A stretch of 64,000 nt of DNA. Source: UBA4416 sp035439445 (GTDB taxonomy: Bacteria > Bacteroidota > Bacteroidia > B-17B0 > Aurantibacillaceae). Under the pieces are notes generated by a model. The model saw only the letters and a program-made list of their open reading frames with translations. It was not told where the DNA came from and made no database searches. A program made the position numbers and the translations under genes. Of this stretch, positions 27,940-35,505 are shown piece by piece; position 1 is the stretch's first letter; every line of letters begins with the position of its first letter. The stretch spans positions 62,001 to 126,000 of the forward strand of contig DAORKG010000002.1 of NCBI GenBank assembly GCA_035439445.1, read 5' to 3'.

Positions 27940-29517
27940 ATGAACAAACATAATCTTGGTATAATCTCGGTATTGGTTGGTATTGCATTATGTGCTTTAA
28001 TTGCCGTACAAATTTATTGGATTAAAAGTTCTATTAAACTAAAAGAAGAGGAGTTTGAACGTTCGGTAAAAGAGGCTTTAAAATCAACTTCAGTTAAACT
28101 CGAAAAAATAGGAACTGCCAATAAAATCGCTAAAAAAATTAAACTTCGTAAACAAGGGGTTCGTATTACAAAGCCCGGAATGGTTACAGTTGGAAATCCA
28201 ACAGGTAGTGATGTGCAAGTGCGTATCTTTGAAGAGTTAAGTACAGATTCATCAGGGGTTATTACAAGCAAAATGTCTCAAAAAGAGTTTATTGGTGATT
28301 CCGCCAATTCTCATAATCATTTCATGCCTTATGAACTACTTAATGCGTCTCAATCCACAGCTAAAAACATTGAGAGTTTAAGAGATGAATTATTTCAAAC
28401 CAAAACCGAAATCGTTAACGATTTATTTGATGAATTAATCAGTATTAATGTCTACAAAGATTACAAACCAAAAGTGGATTCGTTGATGTTGGATACTATT
28501 TTAAGGCAAGAATTATTGGCGGAAGGTATAACAACAAATTTTGTTTACTCTGTTTCTAGTCGCCTTTCTGATGCTAAAGGAAATGGTAATTATAAAGATG
28601 CTCAAAAAGATTGTGATTCAACTGGGTGTTCAATAAAAATTAATTTGTCGCCCAACAATGTGTTTGTCACTCCTCAGTACTTGAGCGTACAATTTCCTAA
28701 TCAAAAAAATTATCTTTTAAAAACCATGTGGATGATGCTGGCTGTGTCTGGTATGGTTATTTTAATCCTCATTTTTGCCTTTTATTATACCATTGCCACA
28801 ATTTCTAAGCAAAAAAAACTATCAGTTATTAAAAATGACTTTATTAGCAATATGACTCATGAGTTTAAAACCCCTATAAGTACGATTTCACTGGCGGCCG
28901 AAATGCTTAATGACGACACTGTTATAAAAACCCCCGAAAAACAGCAGAGATTTGTGAAAATGATTAGGGAGGAAAATAAACGTTTAAGTATTTTAGTAGA
29001 AAGTATCTTACAAACCTCTATTCTAGACAAAGGAGAGTTTAAACTAAAACGAAGTGATATTGATGTGCATGAAATTATTAATCAGGCCATTCAAAACACC
29101 CAATTATTAATTGACCAGAGACAAGGAAAAATTACTAAACAATTAGATGCAGTTAAATGTTTAATTAATGCGGATAAGGTTCATTTAACCAATATTGTGT
29201 TCAATTTGATAGATAATGCTATAAAATACACAAAAGACAGCCCTGATATACTAATTTCGACTAAAGATACGTTAGAAGGCATAGAAATTAGTGTAAAAGA
29301 TAATGGAATTGGTATAAGTAAAGAGAATCAACGTAAGATTTTTGATAAGTTTTATAGGGTTCCAACGGGCAATGTTCATAATGTAAAAGGCTTTGGTTTA
29401 GGGCTTAGTTACGTTCTGGCAGTAGTGCAAAAGCATAATGGCACAATTAATGTAGAGAGTGAACTAGGAAAGGGTAGTACCTTTAAAATTGTAATGCCAT
29501 ATAAAAACCAAGAATAA
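27940..29517 (+). CDS. Sensor histidine kinase (RprX-like)
   Basis: 525 aa. Membrane helices at about 7-28 and 262-286 enclose a large periplasmic domain. HisKA carries H307 (ISNMTHEFKTPIS). HATPase has N-box NLIDNAIKYT, G1 DNGIG, F-box KFYRVP and G2 GFGLGLSYV. Domain order and the 24-nt distance to a partner regulator match Bacteroides RprX-RprY, whose role is poorly defined. The signal is unknown. Confidence 0.92.
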   Translation: MNKHNLGIISVLVGIALCALIAVQIYWIKSSIKLKEEEFERSVKEALKSTSVKLEKIGTANKIAKKIKLRKQGVRITKPGMVTVGNPTGSDVQVRIFEELSTDSSGVITSKMSQKEFIGDSANSHNHFMPYELLNASQSTAKNIESLRDELFQTKTEIVNDLFDELISINVYKDYKPKVDSLMLDTILRQELLAEGITTNFVYSVSSRLSDAKGNGNYKDAQKDCDSTGCSIKINLSPNNVFVTPQYLSVQFPNQKNYLLKTMWMMLAVSGMVILILIFAFYYTIATISKQKKLSVIKNDFISNMTHEFKTPISTISLAAEMLNDDTVIKTPEKQQRFVKMIREENKRLSILVESILQTSILDKGEFKLKRSDIDVHEIINQAIQNTQLLIDQRQGKITKQLDAVKCLINADKVHLTNIVFNLIDNAIKYTKDSPDILISTKDTLEGIEISVKDNGIGISKENQRKIFDKFYRVPTGNVHNVKGFGLGLSYVLAVVQKHNGTINVESELGKGSTFKIVMPYKNQE

Positions 29518-29541
29518 AAACATAAACAGAAAGACGTAATT

Positions 29542-30243
29542 ATGGAAAATGTAAAAACTCAAATATTATTAGTAGAAGATGATCCGAATTTAGGGACATT
29601 ATTGCAAGAATATTTAGAAGCTAAAGGGTTTGAAACTAAACTAGCAACAGACGGAAAGAAAGGTTTTGACGCATTTTGCAAACAAGAGTTTGATTTATTG
29701 TTATTAGATGTGATGATGCCGGTTAAAGATGGTTTAACCCTAGCAAAAGAAATTAGAGTTACAGATAAAAACGTGCCTATTATCTTTTTGACTGCAAAAA
29801 GCATGAAAGAGGACACCATAGAAGGTTTTAATGCAGGAGCAGATGATTATATTACAAAACCTTTTAGTATGGATGAGCTATTGGCTCGTGTAACAGCTGT
29901 TTTACGTAGAAGTAATAAGCAAAGAGTACATAATACTGAAGATGTAAATTTCAATATTGGTAGTTATACATTCAACTCTGATACTCAGGTTTTAATTCAT
30001 AACGGGGCTGAGCAAAAATTGACAACCAAAGAAAGTCAATTAATGCGCTTGTTATGTGTGCATAAAAACGACGTTTTAGATAGAAATTTTGCCCTAAAAA
30101 CCATTTGGCATGATGATAATTACTTTAATGGTCGTAGTATGGATGTTTATATTGCGAAATTGCGTAAATACCTAAAAGACGATTCTAAAGTGGAAATTGT
30201 AAATATCCATGGTAAAGGATTCAAATTATTAGTTAATTCATAA
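29542..30243 (+). CDS. OmpR-family response regulator (RprY-like)
   Basis: 233 aa. Receiver with E12-D13-D14, phospho-acceptor D56 (LLLDVMMPVKDG) and the ITKPF lysine; winged-helix output domain ending in IHGKGFKLL. It is the partner of the upstream kinase. A terminator follows the stop. Confidence 0.93.
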   Translation: MENVKTQILLVEDDPNLGTLLQEYLEAKGFETKLATDGKKGFDAFCKQEFDLLLLDVMMPVKDGLTLAKEIRVTDKNVPIIFLTAKSMKEDTIEGFNAGADDYITKPFSMDELLARVTAVLRRSNKQRVHNTEDVNFNIGSYTFNSDTQVLIHNGAEQKLTTKESQLMRLLCVHKNDVLDRNFALKTIWHDDNYFNGRSMDVYIAKLRKYLKDDSKVEIVNIHGKGFKLLVNS

Positions 30244-30267
30244 TAGATTAGCTATTTCAGTAAAAAG

Positions 30268-30300
30268 TGGTTTATTTTGTAATAAAATAAACCATTTTTT
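30268..30300 (+). terminator. Intrinsic terminator between the regulator and murF-alr
   Basis: TGGTTTATTTT / AAAATAAACCA stem with a 5-nt loop and T-run. It ends 5 nt before the TTG start of the next gene. Confidence 0.85.
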
Positions 30301-30304
30301 TATT

Positions 30305-32770
30305 TTGTATACCCCTCTAAATATTTCGGAAATAATCAATGCTAAGTTGGTTGGAGAATCAAATTTTTCCGCTCAACATTTATTAATAGACAGCAGGCAA
30401 TTAACTGAACCATCTCATAGTATTTTTATTGCTCTAAAGTCTGAAAGAAATGATGGGCATCAATACATAGCAGGTTTAATCCAAAAGGGAGTAAAAATTT
30501 TTATTGTTAGTCATATTCCCGAAAGTTGTATTGAATTACAAAAAAAAGTTTGCTTTTTAATAGTTCAAGATACTTTAAAAGCTTTACAGAAATTAGCAAC
30601 GTATCACAGAGAACAATTTCAGCTTCCAGTCATCGGAATTACAGGTAGTAATGGTAAAACCATAGTTAAAGAATGGTTGTATCAATTATTAAAATCAGAT
30701 TATAATATTGCAAGAAGTCCTAAAAGTTATAACTCTCAAGTTGGCGTGCCGTTGTCAGTTTGGCAAATAAACAATAAACATACTTTAGGAATTTTTGAAG
30801 CAGGTATTTCTGAAGTAGGAGAGATGAATTTATTGAGAGAAATTATTAAACCAACAATAGGTGTATTTACTTCATTAGGTTCGGCTCACGACGAAGGCTT
30901 TAAAAACTCTTCCGAGAAATTGAAAGAAAAACTGCAGTTATTTCAGAATGCAGAAACTGTAATTGTGAATGCTTTATCTCTGAAAAAAGAGCATATTGAA
31001 TTATTAAATCAACATACATTTTTAATATCAAAAAGTGAACATGCAACTCTTCAAATTTTAGAGATTGAAAATTTGTTCACGCACTCAATTATTATCGCGA
31101 AATATAATGGTGAGCAAATCAGTATCAATATTCCTTATACGGATTCGGCCAGTGTAGATAATGCGATTACTTGTTGGGCTACTTTATTGTATTTAAAAGT
31201 GCCTCAGCAGGAAATTGAAAAGCGTATGTCGTTACTACAGCCTGTTGCAATGCGTTTAGAATTGAAGCTAGGAAATAATAATTGTGTATTAATTAATGAC
31301 TTTTATAATTCAGATATTAATGCTTTAGAGATTGCACTTCATCATCAGAAACAGCAAAACAGAGGCGGAAAAAAAGTCGTTATACTTTCTGATATTGAAC
31401 AAAGTGGTAAATTAAGTTGGGAATTATATGAACATGTTTCTAAATTGATGGCACAATTTCATATTGATACTGTAGTTGGTATTGGTAAAGAAATTTCTTC
31501 TCAAAAACAATTGTTCGAAAATAACGCCTACTTTTTTAATGATACTGAAAGCTTTATAAGAGAAAGCAAAACAAACCCATCATTGCAATTTCATAATGCG
31601 ATTATTTTATTAAAAGGGGCTCGTAGTTTTGGTTTTGAAAATATCAGTAAACTTCTTCAACAAAAAAGTCATGATACAGTTTTAGAAATTAATTTAAATA
31701 AACTCATTCATAATTTTAATTTCTATCGCTCTCAAGTCACAAAAGATACATTACTGATGTGCATGGTTAAAGCTACAGGGTATGGTAGCGGTAGCACGGA
31801 GATTGCTTTTACGCTCCAACATCATCATGCTGATTACTTGGCAGTGGCTTACGCAGATGAAGGAGTTGAATTAAGGAAAGCAGGTATACATTTACCAATT
31901 ATGGTAATGAGTCCTGAAGAATCATCGTATGATGATATGATTGATTACCGTTTGGAACCTGAGATTTATTCTTTAAAAGTAGCAAAAGAGTTTCTGCAGG
32001 CTTTACAACAAAAAGCTATTTCAGAGCAATATCCGATACATCTAAAATTAGATACCGGTATGAAACGTTTGGGGTTTGAGGAAAATCAAATTAATGAATT
32101 GTGCGAATTTTTGAATACCGAAAACTTATTTAGAGTAAAAAGTATTTTCTCTCATCTAGTTGCCAGCGATGATAAAGCCTTCGATGATTTTACGAATAAA
32201 CAAATAGCTTTATTTGAAAAACTCGCTTCACAAATTGAGAAATCAATAGGTTATCATGCATTAAAACATATTTGCAATTCAGGTGCTATTACACGTTGGA
32301 AGAATGCGCATTATAGCATGGTTCGTCTGGGGATTGGGATGTATGGTATTGGTTTTAATGAAATTGAAAAGCTCAATTTAGAAAATATTAGTTCTTTAAA
32401 AACACGTATTTCGCAAATTAAACAGTTAGAAGTTGGAGAAACTGTTGGGTATAATAGAAAAGGAGTGGCTAGTAAAAAAACAACCATTGCTACTATACCA
32501 ATTGGCTACGCTGATGGTTTTAGTAGGAAGTTAGGCAATGGAAATGGTACTGTATTTATCAATCAAACTGCTTGTAAAACCATTGGTAATATTTGTATGG
32601 ATATGTGTATGGTTGATATAACTGATATTGATTGTAAAGAAGGCGATGAGGTGATAGTTTTTGAAACTAATAATCAGTTAATGGAGTTGTCAAAGGCTAT
32701 GGACACTATTCCTTACGAGGTATTAACCAGTATCTCTTCACGCGTAAAAAGAGTGTATGTTCAGGAGTAA
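30305..32770 (+). CDS. Bifunctional MurF ligase / alanine racemase fusion
   Basis: 821 aa, TTG start, chosen because the Mur N-terminal domain (LNISEIINAKLVG, LLIDSRQ) begins here. Residues 1 to ~450 are UDP-MurNAc-tripeptide:D-Ala-D-Ala ligase with ATP loop GITGSNGKT (111-119) and ligand residues in LINDFYNSD. Residues ~455-821 are a fold-III alanine racemase with the PLP lysine at K489 (MVKATGYGSG) and the tyrosine loop VGYNRKG. The fusion makes D-Ala and attaches D-Ala-D-Ala in peptidoglycan precursor synthesis, a known Bacteroidota arrangement. A terminator sits just before the start, so this mRNA must have a very short leader. Confidence 0.94.
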   Translation: MYTPLNISEIINAKLVGESNFSAQHLLIDSRQLTEPSHSIFIALKSERNDGHQYIAGLIQKGVKIFIVSHIPESCIELQKKVCFLIVQDTLKALQKLATYHREQFQLPVIGITGSNGKTIVKEWLYQLLKSDYNIARSPKSYNSQVGVPLSVWQINNKHTLGIFEAGISEVGEMNLLREIIKPTIGVFTSLGSAHDEGFKNSSEKLKEKLQLFQNAETVIVNALSLKKEHIELLNQHTFLISKSEHATLQILEIENLFTHSIIIAKYNGEQISINIPYTDSASVDNAITCWATLLYLKVPQQEIEKRMSLLQPVAMRLELKLGNNNCVLINDFYNSDINALEIALHHQKQQNRGGKKVVILSDIEQSGKLSWELYEHVSKLMAQFHIDTVVGIGKEISSQKQLFENNAYFFNDTESFIRESKTNPSLQFHNAIILLKGARSFGFENISKLLQQKSHDTVLEINLNKLIHNFNFYRSQVTKDTLLMCMVKATGYGSGSTEIAFTLQHHHADYLAVAYADEGVELRKAGIHLPIMVMSPEESSYDDMIDYRLEPEIYSLKVAKEFLQALQQKAISEQYPIHLKLDTGMKRLGFEENQINELCEFLNTENLFRVKSIFSHLVASDDKAFDDFTNKQIALFEKLASQIEKSIGYHALKHICNSGAITRWKNAHYSMVRLGIGMYGIGFNEIEKLNLENISSLKTRISQIKQLEVGETVGYNRKGVASKKTTIATIPIGYADGFSRKLGNGNGTVFINQTACKTIGNICMDMCMVDITDIDCKEGDEVIVFETNNQLMELSKAMDTIPYEVLTSISSRVKRVYVQE

Positions 32771-34181
32771 GTTAAATTTATTTTTTGGTTCTGTCAGTTC
32801 GAGCGGAGTCGAGAACTTGTTTAACCTGATTATTATATCATTTGTAGTCGTTGGACTTTGGTCCTGTAATCAAGAAACTCCAGAAAATAAAATCGCTGTT
32901 AAATCTGATCCTACTTTTGTTGATATTGCCCCAATCATCTATAAAAATTGCACGCCATGTCATAGAGCAGGTGAGAGTGGTCCAATTGAATTAATGACTT
33001 ATGAAGATGTAACAAAGAATAAAAACAAAATAAAATTTGTTACACAATCTAAATACATGCCACCCTGGCCAGCTGATCCTAGTTACTCTCATTTTATTGG
33101 AGAACGGGTGTTGACTCCTGAAGAGATTGAACTTATAAGAATTTGGGTGGATAATGGAACTCCAAAAGGTGATGAGTCAAAACTGTCTTCACCTCCGGTG
33201 TTTTATACAGGTTCTTTTTTAAGAAAGCCGGATACAGTTATTAAATTTAAAAATCCTGTGCCTATTAAAGGGAATGGTAGCGACCATTTCTATGTAATTA
33301 AACTCCCGATGCAACTGCCCAAAGATACTTTTGTTAGTTATTTCGAATTTGTTCCAAATCACCGAAAACTAGCACATCATATCAACGGACATTTAATTAG
33401 TTATGATGCAGGAAAGAAAAAAGATATTCAGTCAGGATTAACGCATTCTTTAGATCAATTTAAAGACTATAAAGAATTGTATACTCAAATGAATATATTA
33501 AATGACGATGGTAGTTTTCCTGTTTTAACTCCTAATACAGTTTATTATTTACCCGGCTTTACTCCTCCTATATATCCTGCTGGTATAGGTGGTTATAAAA
33601 CAAATAAGACCTGTGCTATTTTATTGAAAAATATTCATTACGGTCCAAGTAATATGGATGTTCTTGATAGTTCTTATATCAATGTGTTTTATGGCCCAAA
33701 ACCTAAACGTCCTATTTTTGAAACCCAATTAGGAACATTTGGAATTTCTAAAATTGAACCTGAATTAATTTTGCAACCAAACAAAATTCAAACCTTTCAC
33801 ACTCATGCTACTTTAAATGGGGATATTTCTTTATTATCAGTTAATCCACATATGCACTTGTTAGGTAAATCATTTTGGGCTTTTGCTGTTCAACCAAATG
33901 GCGATACAATCCCATTGATTAAAATTAATAAGTGGGATTTTAGATGGCAGTATTATTACACATACAAGAATCCAATTATTATTAAAGCAGGAACAGTCAT
34001 TCATGCCTACGCAACTTTTGATAACACAGATAAAAATCCTTTTAATCCAAATCATCCTCCAAAAGTGGTTACACAAGGTGAAGGCGTGAGAAGTATGCAA
34101 ACGACTGAAGAAATGTTTCAGTTTATTTTTTCATATCTACCTTACCAACCTGGGGATGAGAAAATGGATTTGAGTAAATAA
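32757..34181 (+). CDS. Lipoprotein with cytochrome c-like N-terminus and copper type II monooxygenase-like C-terminus
   Basis: 474 aa from ATG 32757; the true start may be TTG 32817, which would give a compact lipoprotein signal peptide ending in the lipobox LWSC. A heme-binding motif C65-T-P-C68-H69 lies in a short cytochrome c-like module followed by MPPWPAD and EIELIRIWVDNG. The C-terminal half contains paired His clusters (KLAHHING, HTHATLNG) and HMHLLGK (H365, H367), the pattern of peptidylglycine/dopamine monooxygenase-type copper domains. It is probably an outer-membrane or periplasmic redox protein of unknown substrate. It overlaps murF-alr by 14 nt. Confidence 0.8.
   Translation: MFRSKLNLFFGSVSSSGVENLFNLIIISFVVVGLWSCNQETPENKIAVKSDPTFVDIAPIIYKNCTPCHRAGESGPIELMTYEDVTKNKNKIKFVTQSKYMPPWPADPSYSHFIGERVLTPEEIELIRIWVDNGTPKGDESKLSSPPVFYTGSFLRKPDTVIKFKNPVPIKGNGSDHFYVIKLPMQLPKDTFVSYFEFVPNHRKLAHHINGHLISYDAGKKKDIQSGLTHSLDQFKDYKELYTQMNILNDDGSFPVLTPNTVYYLPGFTPPIYPAGIGGYKTNKTCAILLKNIHYGPSNMDVLDSSYINVFYGPKPKRPIFETQLGTFGISKIEPELILQPNKIQTFHTHATLNGDISLLSVNPHMHLLGKSFWAFAVQPNGDTIPLIKINKWDFRWQYYYTYKNPIIIKAGTVIHAYATFDNTDKNPFNPNHPPKVVTQGEGVRSMQTTEEMFQFIFSYLPYQPGDEKMDLSK
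32791..32816 (+). repeat. Dispersed repeat, copy A (inside a coding region)
   Basis: This 26-nt sequence, core GTTCGAGCGGAGTCGAGAAC preceded by CTGTCA, recurs at 46657-46682 with one mismatch. Here it lies within the 5' coding part of the cytochrome c protein gene, encoding about residues 12-20. Confidence 0.75.
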
Positions 34182-34186
34182 TGATG

Positions 34187-34259
34187 TCCCGCAAATTTCG
34201 CAGATGGCCGCGGATATATTGTAATTAAAAATCTGCGTATATTAGCGTTATCTGCGGGA
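34187..34259. repeat. Imperfect palindromic intergenic repeat
   Basis: The segment starts TCCCGCAAATTTCGCAGAT and ends with a near reverse complement (ATCTGCG...ATCTGCGGGA). It resembles the GCGGGA/TCTGCG-type dispersed intergenic sequences common in Bacteroidota drafts. It sits between the cytochrome c gene and rsmI. Confidence 0.65.
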
Positions 34260-34267
34260 ACCAAAAT

Positions 34268-35100
34268 ATGACACCAAAACTTTACATAGTACCAACACCA
34301 ATAGGTAATTTAGAAGACATGACGTTTAGAGCCATTAAGGTTTTAAACTCGGTTGATTTAATTTTAGCAGAGGACACACGAAACACAATTCATTTATTAC
34401 GTCATTNNNNNNNNNNNNNNNNNNNNNNNNNNNNNNNNNNNNNNNNNNNNNNNNNNNNNNNNNNNNNNNNNNNNNNNNNNNNNNNNNNNNNNNNNNNNNN
34501 NNNNNNGTTGATTTAATTTTAGCAGAGGACACACGAAACACAATTCATTTATTACGTCATTTTCAAATTGAAAAACCTCTGCGTTCTTACCATGCTCACA
34601 ACGAACATAAAACGGTGGAGCAGATTGTAGAGATGATTGAATCCAATAAATCAGTAGCATTAGTTTCGGATGCTGGAACTCCTGCTATTTCTGATCCCGG
34701 TTTTTTATTAGTGCGCGAGTGCATTAAGCATGGTGTGGCTGTAGAAACATTACCCGGTGCTACAGCTTTTGTTCCGGCATTGGTAAACAGCGGATTGCCT
34801 TGTGATAGTTTTGTGTTTTATGGATTCTTACCTCAAAAAAAAGGAAGACACACCAAATTACTTTCTTTAAAAGACGAAACACGTACGATGGTATTTTACG
34901 AATCACCTTTTAGATTAGTAAAATTATTAGAAGAGTTTAAAGAATATTTAAGTGGAGACAGACAAGTATCAGTATCTCGTGAGTTATCAAAAATGTTTGA
35001 AGAAAATGCTCGTGGAACTGTAGATGAATTAATAGCACATTTTAAAGCAAAGACAGTGAAAGGTGAAATTGTAGTAGTGCTGGCAGGGAAAGAAGATTAA
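34268..35100 (+). CDS. rsmI: 16S rRNA (cytidine-1402 2'-O)-methyltransferase, interrupted by an assembly gap
   Basis: The N-terminal piece reads MTPKLYIVPTPIGNLEDMTF and stops at a 100-N run. The C-terminal piece resumes with VDLILAEDTRNTIHLLRH, which repeats the end of the first piece. It then continues through SDAGTPAISDPGFLLVREC, LPGATAFVPALVNSGLP and FYGFLPQKKGR to the stop. Removing the 100 N and one 55-nt copy leaves 678 nt (225 aa) in one frame, the normal size for RsmI. The tetrapyrrole-methylase fold uses SAM to methylate 16S C1402 with RsmH. The gene is intact in the cell as far as can be told; only the assembly is broken. Confidence 0.9.
34352..34561. other. Scaffold gap with identical 55-nt flanks
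   Basis: 34352-34406 and 34507-34561 are identical; 34407-34506 is 100 N. The pattern fits two contigs that overlap by 55 nt (a typical assembly k-mer size) but were joined with a fixed-size gap. Confidence 0.92.
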
Positions 35101-35116
35101 CTCAATACGCTTGTTA

Positions 35117-35166
35117 CCCTGAACTTATTTCAGGGCGACAGAGATCCTGAAACAAGTTTAGTATGA
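35117..35166. repeat. Inverted dispersed repeat after rsmI
   Basis: CCCTGAACTTATTTCAGGG (35117-35135) is itself palindromic. A diverged inverted copy, CCTGAAACAAGTTTAG, follows at about 35145-35160, then TATGAC. It may also act as a weak terminator. Similar sequences are dispersed in Bacteroidota intergenic regions. Confidence 0.6.
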
Positions 35167-35217
35167 CTCTACGTACACATGTAGTGGAGTGAGCATGGGA
35201 AAGAGCCTACGTTTGTA

Positions 35218-35505
35218 TTAATTTCTATCTCGTGTATTTTTTTCTTTGAAAAGGATGCAAAGTGTTTCTAATTCAAAAATTATTTTTTCGAGTTCGGCTT
35301 TAATAAAACGAGTTTGTTCGCTAACCAAAAACACATCAGAATTTATACTTTCTTTTACTTTACTAAAATCGGGTAAGCTCTCGTTTATATGAGGTTGCGT
35401 TAAGTGTAATGATATCCAATTTATTATTTTTTCGACTTCCAAAAAATAATCTGAGAATTGAGGAACTGCCGTGGGACGTTCTTTTTCATTAATAGTTAAA
35501 GCTAT
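35218..35505 (-). pseudogene. Detached C-terminal tail of the FUSC protein beyond an in-frame amber stop
   Basis: Directly after the TAG stop of the FUSC gene (35506-35508) the same frame stays open for 95 codons: IALTINEKERPTAVPQFSDY..., then a helical EVEKIINWISLHL and ELEKIIFELETL segment, ending at 35218. Adding it gives about 735 aa, close to the usual length of this family as I recall it. A 74-aa ORF could start at TTG 35442, but the coding character begins upstream of that. Likely explanations are a nonsense mutation, a consensus error, or less likely read-through. Confidence 0.6.

Noticed and set aside
34352..34561. Tandem duplication within rsmI
   Set aside because: The copies are exactly identical, flank a 100-N run, and their collapse restores the frame, so this is an assembly artefact.
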